A stretch of 64,000 bases of DNA from Macrosoma leucophasiata (GCA_036365455.1 JAWQUS010000026.1:16200001-16264000); one strand, 5' to 3'; positions 42,110 to 53,860 are shown, numbered from the stretch's first letter. Notes: generated by a model from the sequence alone, not told the origin. Translations and numbers: made by a program.

Positions 42110-42920
42110 AAATGGCAGATTTGCATTGCCATAAATTTTGCATTTAGATAACAGTCTTTCATGACTGACATGGTCAAATGCCTTCGACATATCAAAAAAT
42201 ACGCCAGATATATACTTTCCCCTGTCAATATTTGCCAATATGGTCTTTATTAATGAGAAAGCTGCCAGTGACGTGGATTTACCTTTTAAAAAACCATTTT
42301 GATTCTCTTCAAGTATTTCAAATCGTTTTAAATAATTTATTAACCTTGTATGCATCGCCTTTTCGAATATCTTTGATAAAATTGATATCAGAGTAATCGG
42401 ACGATAATTGCATATATCATGCTTATTATCTTTCTTAAATATAGGTTTAACTATAGAAATTTTGAGTTTGTTTGGGAAAGTTCCCAACTCAAAGGACAAG
42501 TTTATCAAATAACTTAGTATTTTAGAGAGTTGTGGGGCGCATTTTTTAATTATATTGGTAGACAAGTTGTCATATCCAACGGACTGTGTATTATTTAGTG
42601 ATCGAATGATATTTAAAATTTCATTTGGATCACAAGGTCTCAAAAAAATAGTTTGTGGTTGTGAATTTATCTTTCTGTCATAATTGGAAGTGTTACTATG
42701 GCCTAAATTTACATAGATATTATTAAAAATGTCAGCTATTTTAGTAGGTTCAGATATAAGATCATCGTTAAATTTAATTTTCAAATCGAAATGTTTTGGT
42801 TTATGCACTTTATTGTTTATTAATGTCCATGAAGCTTTACATTTATTTTGAGCTGTTTTTATATAGTTAGCGTTATTGTTTAAATAATATTTGCAGTTCT
42901 TATCATGATATTCCTGATAT
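42110..42920 (-). pseudogene. LINE reverse transcriptase fragment (fingers/palm), 3'-truncated
   Basis: Open from just after a stop near 42920 with no ATG. Blocks: CKYYLNNNANYIKTAQNKCK, KASWTLIN, VGYDNLSTNIIKKCAPQLSK, IVKPIFKKDNKHDICNYRPI, TLISILSKIFEKAMH, ENQNGFLKGKST and FFDMSKAFDHVSHERLLSKC. The last holds RT motif A (F.D.SKAFD); the YADD block and everything after are missing. Jockey/CR1-like by eye. The frame is uninterrupted, so it is fairly young. Confidence 0.8.
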
Positions 42921-42924
42921 CACC

Positions 42925-43168
42925 CAGTTGTTAGGGTTCTGGTTGAAAACGCGCCAGTTTTAGTCTGGCAAATGCTGAACTGGATACCCTTTTAGAGCTG
43001 CCGTGAGACACCCTTAGAATTTTTTTTTTGTATTATGTTCTCAAGGAAATTCCTTTTTGTTATGTTAAATTTTACTGTTTTTTTTTTTACTTTCTAATGG
43101 TTTTTTTTTTCTGTGCCTTTTTATGTGTTTTAATCGCATTAAATAAACATATTTTCTTTCTTTCTTCT
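42925..43168 (+). mobile_element. LINE 3' UTR with (TTTC)n tail
   Basis: CAAATGCTGAACTGGATACC, AGAGCTGCCGTGAGACAC, AATAAACATATTTTC then TTTCTTTC. Related to the tails at 4517 and 48792. Opposite strand to the RT fragment beside it. Confidence 0.5.
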
Positions 43169-43388
43169 TTCAAACTCCAAAAATAAATCAATTTCAGAGC
43201 ATAGGCGATCAGTGAGCATTGTGTTCGCGAGAAGCGGTTCATCTTAAAATAGCAAAGAATTCTCGGCACGCGTTATCTTATACATCTAAATACATTCTTC
43301 CGAAAGAATCTTTTGTCACAATGCAAATGCACGGTTTTTGCAGTTGGTACGTGAAGATTGTAGAATAAATGATTAATTACATTGTTTA

Positions 43389-43668
43389 CTGGTGGTAGAG
43401 TTCCAGTGCAGAAGGCTCGAGGGCGTAGGCACTACTGCATTGCCTAATCTATCAGCCTTCAAATGGTAGTGTTCAGCACTATAGTGTTCCGGTTATACGA
43501 GTATGGCTCCGTAATTACTATCACAGAGACATAACTGATCAAGGCTCAGGGTTGGCAACGCATTTGCATTTTGAACTCTGGATTTTGTGAAGATGTCTAT
43601 AGGCCGCAGTCATCACTTAACATCCATGTGAGCTGCATGCTTGTTTGCCACTTCCATAACATAAAATA
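43389..43668 (+). mobile_element. T-family repeat, diverged full-length
   Basis: ACTGGTGGTAGAGTTCCAGT to ACTTCCATAACATAAAAT. Confidence 0.75.
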
Positions 43669-43723
43669 GTATGAGTCCGATTAAAATATTTAAAGATTAA
43701 GTTATGCAATATAAGTTGAACTA

Positions 43724-44263
43724 GAAAGGAGATGTTGCGAGCTCGGCTCTGGTTCGTACAGTTCCTCAAAAAATGGGTAAATTAAAGAAGAATCCGAAAA
43801 AAATACAGTTAATTTATTCAAGAATATATTTAGAGTTACAACCACATTTAATTCAAACGATTTTATCATTTTCAACCATGTTCAACATGGCGGCGATACA
43901 GCCTACGCTTGGGATAGTACCTATGTATATAAAACAAAACTAATCTGTATCTTACTAGTGCATCACATATTAACAAAAAAACGATGTATCGAATCGATCA
44001 ATTTGAAGAAGTTCTGATGAATTTCTTTAAATTGGAAATCGATTAGTACCGATTATCAGTGGAATTTGTCAAAATTACATTGCCCGCCATATTCGCCATG
44101 TTGGTTTTGAGTTGCAATTCTAACTGCAAATAATGTTTGTAACTGCAAACAAAGCTAAATAAGTGGAAATATGCAGTAAAAAACGTTTTTATATTGATAT
44201 TCCCTGTTAATAATATTGTGTACAATACATGGCCATCCATACATTTTTGCAACATCTCCTTTC
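43724..44263. mobile_element. TIR element (GAAAGGAGATGTTGC ends), complete
   Basis: 540 bp. GAAAGGAGATGTTGCGAG at left and TTTGCAACATCTCCTTTC at right. Contains the GGTAAATTAAAGAAGAATCC and CGCCATATTCGCCATGTTGG blocks of the split copy at 23473. No transposase. Confidence 0.75.
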
Positions 44264-44299
44264 TTCATAAAACAGAAAACATAATTTCGATAATTGATG

Positions 44300-44570
44300 A
44301 TTTTTTTTTAATGTAATGGAGGTGGCATACAAGCATGCAGTTCACGTTGATATTAAGTGATGACTGCAGCAAGACACCCACACAAAGGTCAAAATGCAGA
44401 TGCGTTACCACTCCTGAGGCCTAAGGCGTTATGCTTCTGTGCCGAAAATTACAGGGCCGTACCACCTGACCGGAACACGATAGTGCTGAACACTACCTGC
44501 AAGTATATTAGGTAATGTGGTGCCTACGCCCGCGAGCTCCGTCACTAGAGCTCTACCACCAGTAAATTAT
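44300..44570 (-). mobile_element. T-family repeat with small deletions
   Basis: TTTTTTTTAATGTAATGGAG to GAGCTCTACCACCAGTAAAT. Confidence 0.8.
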
Positions 44571-45154
44571 TTCAACCATGTCAAAAATTTGACTTGAAGA
44601 ATGTTTTTGATCATATGATCAACCAAAAGAAACTCTTGAAGTATGTATAATTAAACAATAAATCCAAATCATTTTTTTGATTTATAATTAAACAATAAAT
44701 ACTTTAAAGTTCGAGATAATTTTCACTAATGCCAATCATCTTGTCAGATTGATCTTAACATACCTACTCCTTATATACATCGTTAATAAACTGTCTACGT
44801 GTATATTTACAGTAAATTAAATAAATAAATCAGCTGCAAACATAGAGCCATAAAATAAACAAGAAACGCCAGACAGGCCGGCGGGAACGTGGCTTATCAG
44901 CGGTGCCAGTGATTGGCATTTGTTGAATATACATGCCAACACATTAAAACCACCGTGATTATAGTTATGGGCGATTACTGTTCTCTGATACGAGTGAACT
45001 AGACAGGTTCCTTTATAATGCTATTTTAAGCATCAGAACATTGTGTCAATGATTTTGTGAAATGTTTATCAATAAAAATATTGTGTACGTATTGCGTACA
45101 TACTACGTGTAACGTGTTTTAAAATTAACATAAATATTTTTATGTAGGTACAAT

Positions 45155-45648
45155 GGGGATGATGACTAGTTTTTTTTTATTGTAATTTCAAAAAGTACAG
45201 GAAAAATAAATCAATATTGTCTTTGAAACGACTATTCAACAGCTAATGATTTTAAAAATACAACAATTCAAAACCTTTCGAGTTGTGAAACGACTCAAAG
45301 CGGCTCATATAAGACGATACTCTATTCTGACGTCACGTTACAGTTAAAACTTATGAATTGTATGGTGAAATCAAAACATTTTAAAATATCTTCTTCAATA
45401 AGGCGTTTTTGGAATCCATCCTTATTAAAATTTGTTGGATATCGTATAAAGAATGTAAAAGTGGAATAATTTATATTTTAAACTTAACTTTTCTGTTCAC
45501 TAATTTTCGTCACTTTTAAATTTTTATATCTCATAGTATTCAACTCGAATTTTCATAATTTTTGTATCGTCATTTCCCATTGGCAAGTCGCTTCCATGAT
45601 ATGATATATATGATACAAAGTAGTGGATTCATACCTAGTCATCATCCC
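45155..45648. mobile_element. TIR element (GGGATGATGACTAG ends)
   Basis: GGGGATGATGACTAGTTTTT at left, ACCTAGTCATCATCCC at right; 494 bp, AT-rich, no ORF of note. Confidence 0.65.
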
Positions 45649-46221
45649 TATTATATTACCTATTTTTACTATTTATTTTTAGCTTCAAATATTCTACTCT
45701 ATTGTTTTTCAGACCAACTGGATCGTCTACTGAAGCTTCTAGAAGTGATTAGCACACGGAAAAGTTCTTTTCTTGTACTTGATCTGCGAAAATTTAAAAA
45801 TCTCTTATGTTTTGCTTGCTTCTATTCGCACAAACAAAAAAAGACACTGTGTCCATTTTTTCCTTTCGTACCTAAAAAATCTACAAAATCTATGTCTTAA
45901 TCTTGTAAAATTTTGTAGGAGATCGAACATATCATTAGGGTCGAACATGACACTTCGTACAACAGACCCCAAATCTAGTATAGTACGGGAAATCTGGTAC
46001 GATTGGCAACCGTGCTTAAACATAATATAATAAGTAAACATCACTGCATAGCTAAAATATAAATATATCAACTATCAAGTTATAAACATCAAGTAGGTAT
46101 CATAAATATTTAATTGATTTAAAATTTCCAATTAAATTGAATAAAAAAGTATTTAGAGGATAAAACTAGTGACATTCCTCTTAGCACTTCAAATTAGTTC
46201 AAATCCTGGTGGAGTTCAATT

Positions 46222-46513
46222 ACTGGTGGTAGAGCTCCAGTGACGGAGCTCGCGGGCGTAGGCACCACCGCATTACCTAATATACTTGCCGCTAAATGGT
46301 AGTGTTCAACACTATCGTGTTCCGGTCAGGTGGTAATGTACGGCCCTGTAATTTCCGGCACAGAGGCATAAGACCTTAGGCCTCAGGAGTGGTAACGCAT
46401 CTGCATTTTGACCTTGGTCTTTGTGTGGGTGTCTATAGGCTGCAGTCATCACTTAACATCAATGTGAACTACATGCTTGTTTACCAATTCCATTACATAA
46501 AAAAAAAAAAAAA
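46222..46513 (+). mobile_element. T-family repeat, full-length
   Basis: ACTGGTGGTAGAGCTCCAGT to CCATTACATAAAAAAAAAA; close to consensus. Confidence 0.85.
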
Positions 46514-46654
46514 TCAACGATATCCGATTATGTAACGAGTATCAAAACATGTTATTAAAATATTTTTCATTAATTTCCTTCGCATTCGGATTACTCTTTT
46601 ACTCGCATCCCACATCGGCGTTTCTGGTGCCAAGTGCGAAATTTGACCGTTTAT

Positions 46655-46841
46655 TTACCACCTACGTTAAGTGTTAATCAAAAATAATATCTTAACGAAC
46701 TCATCAAAAACGGTATCACGTGATCGGCGTCGCAACACTTTCTTTAGATTGTTGCCAACTTTGATTCTGGTGTTTGTGTGAACACATTGAACACGCGGCC
46801 GTCGCGTCTTTAGGGCTGCCACCTCTCAGTTTATTCAACGT
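46655..46841 (+). repeat. Unknown direct repeat, copy 1
   Basis: AATAATATCTTAACGAACTC, TGATCGGCGTCGCAACACTT, GTTTGTGTGAACACATTGAA and ACCTCTCAGTTTATTCAACG recur in order at 47580-47775. Confidence 0.7.
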
Positions 46842-46853
46842 AACTGTGAATTA

Positions 46854-47220
46854 GAAGCGCCCATGGCCCGGCGGCTGGTGTAGATCTTTAACGATCTACT
46901 CGGTTAAGCACTACGGGCGCGGTCGGGTAGTGTGATGGGTGACCGCTAGTGGCAAATTAAATGCGCGTTTCCGTGCTTTGGAGGGCACGTTAAGCCGTCG
47001 GTCCCGGTTGCTATCGATAGATAGCAGTCGTTAAACCTTGTCGGAGGCCTTATGGGCGGTTTGAAAACATCCGACAGCGGGTTGGCCACCAACCCACCCA
47101 CCTCCACCAATCCGCATTGGGGCAACGTGGTGGAGTAAGCTCCAGGCCTCCCCCCAAAAAGGGGAGAGACTCGTGCCCAGCGGTGGGACGTATAATGGGT
47201 TGCCATTATTATTATTTATT
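46854..47220 (+). mobile_element. 5S-rRNA-derived SINE with TSD
   Basis: Complete sense copy starting GAAGCGCCCATGGCCC with (ATT)n tail. AACTGTGAATTA at 46842-46853 and 47221-47232. Confidence 0.9.
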
Positions 47221-47325
47221 AACTGTGAATTACCCGAAGGAGTAAACAGAGGTACTCGTACAAGCAACACAAACGATTGGCTAGTTAGTTACTTTTTTTT
47301 TTTGTCGCATGTGATAGGATAGAAT

Positions 47326-47372
47326 AAATTCTAATAGCCTCCCACCCCGGGTATTGAACAAAGGACACCAGC
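47326..47372 (-). mobile_element. SINE B head remnant
   Basis: CACCCCGGGTATTGAACAAA and GGACACCAGCG; decayed B-box region. Another shred of the family lies at 47910-47968. Confidence 0.4.
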
Positions 47373-47579
47373 GTATATTTAACTACTGAGACACTTATAT
47401 ATACTACATATTTTATTACCATCTTTTTACGCCGGGAAACCCATCGTAAAGGGGAACAGACGGCGGGGAGTGAGTGACTCACTAAAACCCCGCAGTGTCC
47501 GACTCGTCCGCTATCAGTGGTGGGGAAACAGAAGCGCTTTTGTACACATAAATTAATTACCACTAAGATTAGTTTAAAT

Positions 47580-47775
47580 CAAACATAATATCTTAACGAA
47601 TTCATCAAAATTGGTATTATGACATGATCACATTGTGATCGGCGTCGCGACACTTTCTTTGGATTGTTGTCAACTTTGATTCTGATGTTTGTGTGAACAC
47701 ATTAAACACACGGCCGTAGCGTCTTTAAAGCGTCTCTAAAAGGCTCTGCTTAGACCTCTCAGTTTATTAAACGTC
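47580..47775 (+). repeat. Unknown direct repeat, copy 2
   Basis: Partner of 46655-46841; carries a small insertion (ATGACATGATCACATTGTGA, itself palindromic). Confidence 0.7.
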
Positions 47776-47967
47776 ACTACGTATGTTCGTATGTGAGTAT
47801 GTTCATGCAATCGCACTTATTATCGCCTACCTCTTTATACCCCTGCCTAAATAGGTATAGATACACGAAAACATCTACGATTTGCGTATATTACGTTCAG
47901 TCCCAATGAAATAGGAGGCGAACTTATTGACATCTCCGGTTATATTACTGGGAACTGCCAAAAAAAC

Positions 47968-48082
47968 AGCAACGGATCTGCATTTTCACCGCTGTTTTTT
48001 GTGTAGATGTCTATAGGCTGCAGTCATCACTCATTATCCATGTGAACTGCATGCTTGTTTGCCACCTTCGCTCCATTAAAAA
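47968..48082 (+). mobile_element. T-family 3' part
   Basis: ACGGATCTGCATTTTCACCG to CACCTTCGCTCCATTAAAAA. Confidence 0.65.
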
Positions 48083-48263
48083 TTATTAACATAAATATAT
48101 ATATCTCCGGGTTTACTTCTATTAAAAGGTCGCAGCCCTACTCGTATTCAGTAATGAACAATAGGTAAGTATATAATATGTGGATGTGTGTTGTGTCTAC
48201 TGGTGGTAGAGTTACAATGTAGGACTGAACTCGAGAGCGTAGGCATCACCGCATTATCTAACC

Positions 48264-48602
48264 CAGAGGTTCCCAAACTATTTTTTCTTAGCATGCTCTT
48301 AGGTTTTCGCGAGCTGCACTCATTGAAATAAAACTAGTTTTCGGATTTATCTAGCGTATATTAAACTAAAATGATTATTTAAAATCGAACCCGACGTTTC
48401 GGTCGCTTTTCAGCTTCCGTGGTCTCGGGCAGACAATTTTTTCTTGTATACTCCTTTCACATTTTTTCTGGTTTCTGTGGACGCCTCCTTGCTACATTTA
48501 TATCTTATTCCCATATTTCCAAATGTTATTCACGCCTACGTTGACCCCTATCGATTCCCATGGACCCCAGTGGGTCTATATGGACCACTTTGGGAATCAC
48601 TG
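48264..48602. mobile_element. Non-autonomous hAT element with 8-bp TSD
   Basis: CAGAGGTTCCCAAACT at left, CTTTGGGAATCACTG at right (inverted, hAT-type CAGNGNTTCCCAAA). Perfect 8-bp ATCTAACC at 48256-48263 and 48603-48610. Inside is a block shared with 14915-15065, including CCCGACGTTTCGGTCGCTTT. Confidence 0.85.
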
Positions 48603-48791
48603 ATCTAACCTATCTGCCGCTTAATGGTAGTCTTCGGCACTATTGTGTAACGGTAAGATGGTAATGAATGGTCCCATAATAACTGTTACATCACACCTTA
48701 GGTCTCAGGGGTGGCAACGCATCTGCATTTTGACCTCTGGTTTTTATGTAGGCTGCAGTCATCACATCAATGCGAGTTGCATGCTTGATAA

Positions 48792-49005
48792 AAATCAGCG
48801 TCAGGTAGATTAATGTTATCGACTTGACATGAAGCTGATCTGGGCTCCCATTTGGATCAGCCGTGAGACTTAATATCTTTTTTTTAAATTCTTATTGTTT
48901 TTCTTCTTGAATAAATGTACCTAATTGTCAGTAAATTTTATATCGTCATGTCATTGTGCTATCCAAATAAATATTTTCTTTCTTTCTTTTCTTTCTTTCT
49001 TGTTT
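48792..49005 (+). mobile_element. (TTTC)n-tailed LINE-end element
   Basis: AATCAGCGTCAGGTAGAT, TTGACATGAAGCTGATCTGG, GGATCAGCCGTGAGAC, AATAAATATTTTCTTTCTTT. Same family as 4517-4738. Confidence 0.65.
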
Positions 49006-49339
49006 GCCATTTCTTATGTAAAAAAAGCAAAACAGAAGTTCAGCACTATTATTCTTCTACTTCACTAACGTTCTTTCTACCGGTGGCTCCAGTCACGGAA
49101 CTCGCGGACAAAAAACGGCACCACCGCATTCTAATATGCGAAAGTTTGTGTGTATGGATCTATGGATGGATGGATTTTTGGATGTTTGTTACTCTTTCAG
49201 GAAAAAAATACTGGACGGATGAAACATTAATTCAATTTACAGTTATATATGTTATACATTGGAATAACATATAGGCTACAATTTGTAATAATTAAAAGTA
49301 CACATGGACGAAGACGCGTGATAAAACTAGTAAATAATA

Positions 49340-49792
49340 AATAAAATACGCTTACACTCACAGCCCCACACTAGGTAGAAACCTGTGTCGTGGGTGCCGT
49401 TCTGCACACACAACACATACACAAACACTTTTTACTGGTGGTAGAGCTCCAGTGACGGAGCTCGCGGGCGTAGGTACCACCGCATTACCTAATAAACTTG
49501 CCGCTAAATGGTAGTGTTCAGCACTATCGTGTTCCGGTCAGGTGGTAATGTACGGCCCTGTTATTTCCGGCACATAGGCATAACACCTCAGGTCTCAGGA
49601 GTGGTAATGCATCTGCATTTTGACGTTGGTCTTTGTGTAAGTGTCTTTAGGCTGCAGTCATCACTTAACATCAATGTAAACTGCAAGCCTTAACATGTAA
49701 TTTGCCACATCCATTACAAAAAAAACATGCACACCCGAAACAATTATCTCTGTAGGCCTTGGTTCAAGCGGTCATCACACCCCATTGGACCA
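49340..49792 (-). mobile_element. SINE A interrupted by a T-family repeat
   Basis: AATACGCTTACACTCACAGC..CATACACAAACAC (49343-49428) resumes GCACACCCGAAACAATTATC..TGTAGGCC at 49727, both reverse. The B box and head are mostly lost (CAAGCGGTCATCACACC). Confidence 0.7.
49433..49724 (+). mobile_element. T-family repeat, full-length, nested in SINE A
   Basis: ACTGGTGGTAGAGCTCCAGT to CATCCATTACAAAAAAAAC. Confidence 0.8.
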
Positions 49793-50391
49793 TTTGACTC
49801 GACACTTCGACATTTGATAACACTTCTTTGCAATTACTTATGCTCGGCACCTATTTAGTCCCATAGAGTACATTAAATTTAGTCCCTTCAGTTGGGCGGT
49901 GTCAGCGATGACGTCACGACGCGTCACGTTTGCGTAACGACGCGCGCGCATACGTATTTATTTTAAGCGGCCATCTTGTAAATAGCACATGTGTTGCATG
50001 TGTCAATGTATTAATACACCACTCGAGTAGGTCACCTGTAAGGTACATTTTTAACACTACGTTGTATGTGAAAATCGATGTTAAATTCTCGCGTGTATTT
50101 TTAGAACGTCGTTCCGTCCCTTTCGCGCGTTGCAGTCACGAAAAGGATGCAGATAGTTTGATCAAGTCTATTTATTTTGAGGGGTTTGCTCATTCCACTT
50201 CGGAAGGAATAATGTTTTTTCGAGAGTCAATCGTTGTCTGATATCTGTTTGTTTAAAATAGATTATAGCTGCTGTTCTGGGTCTATGTCTTCGGAGAAAT
50301 CTGTGGGGTTTTTTTTTAGTCATGACGTAGCAAACAGACATACATTTATTGATGGAGATAATACTGTAGTCTATAAACATCAACATTTTTC

Positions 50392-50675
50392 AGGTGGTAG
50401 AGTACCAGTTACGGAGCTCGCGGGCGTAGGCACCACCGCATTACCTAATATACCTACTTGCCGCTAAATGGTAGTGTTCAGCACTATCGTGTTCCGGTCA
50501 GGTGGTAATATACAGCTCTGAAATTTCCGGCACAGAGGTATAACACCTTAGGCCTCAGGAGTGGTAACGCATCTGCATTTTGACCTTGGTCTTTGTGTGG
50601 GTGTCTATAGGCTGTAGTCATCACTTAACATCAATGTGAACATCATGCTTGTTTGCCACTTCCATAACATAAATA
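50392..50675 (+). mobile_element. T-family repeat, nearly full-length
   Basis: CAGGTGGTAGAGTACCAGTT to ACTTCCATAACATAAATAAA. Confidence 0.8.
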
Positions 50676-50689
50676 AAAACTACATCAAA

Positions 50690-50899
50690 TCAGAGAGTAC
50701 AATGTAGATGCGTTGCCAATCACCAGGCCTAAGGTGTAATACCTCTATACCGGTAACTACAGGTAAAGGTAAATTACCACCTGAATGGAACGTGATAGCG
50801 CTGAACATTACCATTTATCGGCAAGTAGATGAGATAGTGTGATGGTGCCTACGTCCTCGAGCTCCTACACTTTCCTACACAACTCTATTACCAGTAAAA
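50690..50899 (-). mobile_element. T-family repeat, diverged
   Basis: GTACAATGTAGATGCGTTGC to ACAACTCTATTACCAGTAAA; tail lost, lies tail-to-tail with the previous copy. Confidence 0.65.
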
Positions 50900-51095
50900 A
50901 TCTCTGGTTCTATTGGGATTTTCCCATTATCTTGAAGTTTCCCAGAACCTCGGAGTCTGGTAATAAGCCCACAGATTTCAACAGGCTCGCCACCACATGA
51001 GCCAAAAACGTAACCATTTGTTTGCATGCGTGAACTAATGCAATTACCTCTGCCTAACCCTTCGGGGAATACAGGCGTAAAGTTACGTAGGCAAT
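50900..51095 (+). mobile_element. SINE B body and tail
   Basis: ATCTCTGGTTCTATTGGGAT to GGCGTAAAGTTACGTAGG; no head. Joins directly to the T copy. Confidence 0.7.
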
Positions 51096-51150
51096 ATTAT
51101 TTGCTTCTCCTAAACTATATATCAATCACTCTCTTTATTCTTCTTCAAAA

Positions 51151-51768
51151 CATACTTCAACCATTTTCCATAAACACCAACCAACCTCATACGATGGTCA
51201 ACTATGAACCAGTATGATAGAGCTAACTATGAAACATTTCACCATACGACACGGTTCATAAGCGACGAGCGTTGCCGCTTCCAGTTATGCAATAAAATGA
51301 ATAATGAAATTATTAAAATCTCGTAAATCCAACCTAATAGCCCAATAGCCGATAAACCGTTGACTGGCATACGACCAACAGCAAACAGATAAGTTCATCC
51401 TGAACCTCTCAGGAACACTTACTAGCCAAATATTATGGTGGGAGTCGCGCCACATACAACATACTTCAACCATTTTCCATAAACACCAACCAACTTCATA
51501 CGCTGGTCAACTATGAACCACTATGATAGAGCTAACTATGAAACATTTCACGATATGGCACGGTTCATAAGCGACGAACGTTGCCGCTTCCAATTATGCA
51601 ATAAAATGAATAATGAAATTATTAAAATCTCGTAAATCCAACCTAATAGCCCAATAGCCGATAAACCGGTGACTGGCATACGACCAACAGCAAACAGATG
51701 AGTTCATCCTGAACCGCTCAGGAACACTTACTAGCCAAAGATTATGGTGGGAGACGCGCCACGCCTCT
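51151..51768 (+). repeat. Two-copy tandem duplication, 309-bp period
   Basis: Unit 1 starts CATACTTCAACCATTTTCCA at 51151 and the same start returns at 51460. Both contain CGCTTCCA.TTATGCAATAAA, CCTAATAGCCCAATAGCCGA and AGGAACACTTACTAGCC. About 95% identical by eye; no ORF shared in frame. Source unknown. Confidence 0.85.
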
Positions 51769-51978
51769 GAACGTCATTTTGGCGTCGATACAGCCGTGAT
51801 GACTGATTTCATAACTTGTAATATTTTAGTCGGAATTTGTTGTTGTCAAGAGATTTGAGTGAGTATTTCTAAATATGATTTATTGTAAAAAAAAAAATTA
51901 CGAAGTCGGGCCAACATTTATGATTGAACGTTAACGACATGAATCATATTTTTGAGGTATTGTATTCTTATATTGTAT

Positions 51979-52480
51979 ACTAGCTGTTGCCCGCGACTCC
52001 GCCCGCGTGTAGGTCGCTTTTCGCGTAACCTGTGGAAACTACAATTATTCAGACCTATAATAGACTTACCTATAGCAGGGAATATGTAATAATACTTCGT
52101 ATAGAATGGACACGTCGACGTCCCGCCCGATTTCCCCGCTTCACTTAACCTCCTTACCTCTAATGGGCGACGTCTGGTATTATCTACGTGCTACGCACAC
52201 AGATGCTTGATGTCTGTGTAATAGAGACCAAATTAAGCGTGTGTATGGAATTTTGGCGGAGTGTCCGCGGTGTGCCTATAGTAAACTTGAAGCAGTGCTT
52301 GAAGTAAATTTTCAATTGACCATAACTTTCTCTTTTTCCCCTAACCGATATTGACTGAAACATACTTTTGACAACGCTCCTAATTTTATGTAATTCACCT
52401 GTGAAACCGCGTTCAAATCCGTTGAGTAGTTTCGAAGTTATAATGTGACAGACAGACAAAAATTCCAAAATATCCTTATA
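51979..52480 (-). mobile_element. Helitron-like element, interrupted
   Basis: CTAGCTGTTGCCCGCGACTC at the left is the reverse of the 3' terminus. After an insertion (52076-52274) it continues AAGCAGTGCTTGAAG..GACCATAAC to TTCAAATCCGTTGAGTAGTT. Confidence 0.55.
52076..52274. mobile_element. Fragment of the TTGCACATCGAGCC TIR family, inserted with CCTATAG repeats
   Basis: ATAGAATGGACACGTCGACG, TAATGGGCGACGTCTGGT and CGGAGTGTCCGCGGTGTG match the interior of 18428-19438. CCTATAG occurs at 52069-52075 and 52275-52281. Confidence 0.6.
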
Positions 52481-52669
52481 TTGTTTCTATTACTCTTCTT
52501 AAATCGACCCTTATTTAGTTTTTTTTTAAATATTAAATGAACACACACTCGATTTTTACTCTTTCTATAGGTATGTATTGATAATTCTCAACTTCAGTGA
52601 AACCAAAACCAAGGCTCAAAACTGTGATGAAATATTGATATACCAAATAAATAAATGAAAAACAAAATA

Positions 52670-52880
52670 AAATACGCTTACACTCACAGCCCCACAGTAG
52701 GGATAAACCTGTGTCGTGGGTGCCGTTGTACACATACAACACATACACAAGCACTCAGACAAAAACCGAAACAAATATCTGTAGGCCATACAACTACAAA
52801 CATTTGTCCCGGTGCGTGGATCAAACCCGCGAACCTTCGAATCAAACGGTCATCTCACACCGCTGGACTAACCGGCTCGT
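52670..52880 (-). mobile_element. tRNA-derived SINE, family A
   Basis: AAATACGCTTACACTCACAG to CGCTGGACTAACCGGCTCGT; complete reverse copy with both boxes (B box GGTTTGATCCACGC, weak). Confidence 0.8.
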
Positions 52881-53810
52881 CAAATATAAATACAAACAAT
52901 GAATCTCAGGATAAAGGAGATATTTCGGGAGCAGTTAAACAGTGCCATGTCTATCTACAAAATTGCTGGCTGTAAAGTCCACTTAACCTGAACCAGACAT
53001 CCATAATTCTGCCTATTTGACAGCCTGTACAACAATTTACTCTATGATTTCAACAAGCAACGACTGTGTATGATTTATGATAGCATGCGCTCGGCAATTC
53101 ACAAAATTCATATGTTGCAAACGTTATATTTCCAATTTGCTTCACCTGAGAATTGAATTACGGCCTCTATTTATGTTACAAGATATAAAAATAAAGTCCA
53201 ACGCGTCATATTGTCTGCAGCGGACAATTTGAAGAGATATACAAGTGACACAATATTTTTATATTTCTGCTATCATCATTCAGAATTATTTGATGTTTAT
53301 TATAAACTAATATGGCAGTAATCGATTATAAAAATGAGAAATTGAATGGGTTCACTGTAATAGAAACTATTTTGTTGTAAAAATAACTAAAACTATTTTT
53401 TTACATTGATATTATTATAATTCTGTGTGTGTTGGCGGGTAACTACGCGGCGCGCGGTGTCGCGCCGAGATTTTATATGTGAAGAGAGGAATTATTAATA
53501 TTATGCTCGCGAATGTTACTACTGGGTACAACACTAAATTGATCGTTGATCTTGATATTTCAGACATCAAAATTAAGCATGCAAGGGATTTTTTAACAGG
53601 GAATATTTGATGACATTATCACAAATATTTTGAAACGCCGCAGATTTTCATGGTAGCTACCACATTGGAAGAGTAGTCCATTTCACTGAGCATTTACAAT
53701 GAGTCACCGGAAGCAAGTTTTTATGTATCTTCATTTTATTGATGGAACGCAGACCTGTATCAAACTGGTAAACAGTTTTTTAATCGACTGAAATTATTAA
53801 AACGTTATCT

Positions 53811-53860
53811 GTGTGATAGCCTATCTTCAGGCATCGGATATGGCATCCAGATTGGACAAT
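53811..53860 (-). pseudogene. Ghost copy 2 of the exon 2 donor end
   Basis: GTGTGATAGCCTATCTTCAG then GCAT..GAT resembles 54286-54315 (GTGTGCGTTAGCCTACCTTC AGGTAT, split here). More decayed than 54010; no usable frame. Confidence 0.45.

Larger units (their letters stand above)
48199..49024 (+). mobile_element. T-family repeat broken by two insertions
   Basis: 5' part 48199-48263; interrupted by a hAT element (48264-48602); resumes ATCTAACCTATCTGCCGC to GTTGCATGCTTG (~48788); interrupted by a (TTTC)n element; the last piece TGTTTGCCATTTCTTATGTA ends about 49024. Confidence 0.75.

Noticed and set aside
45562..46071. Coding genes with ORFs of 85-112 codons
   Set aside because: AT-rich chance frames rich in Phe/Tyr/Leu on both strands; part lies inside a TIR element.
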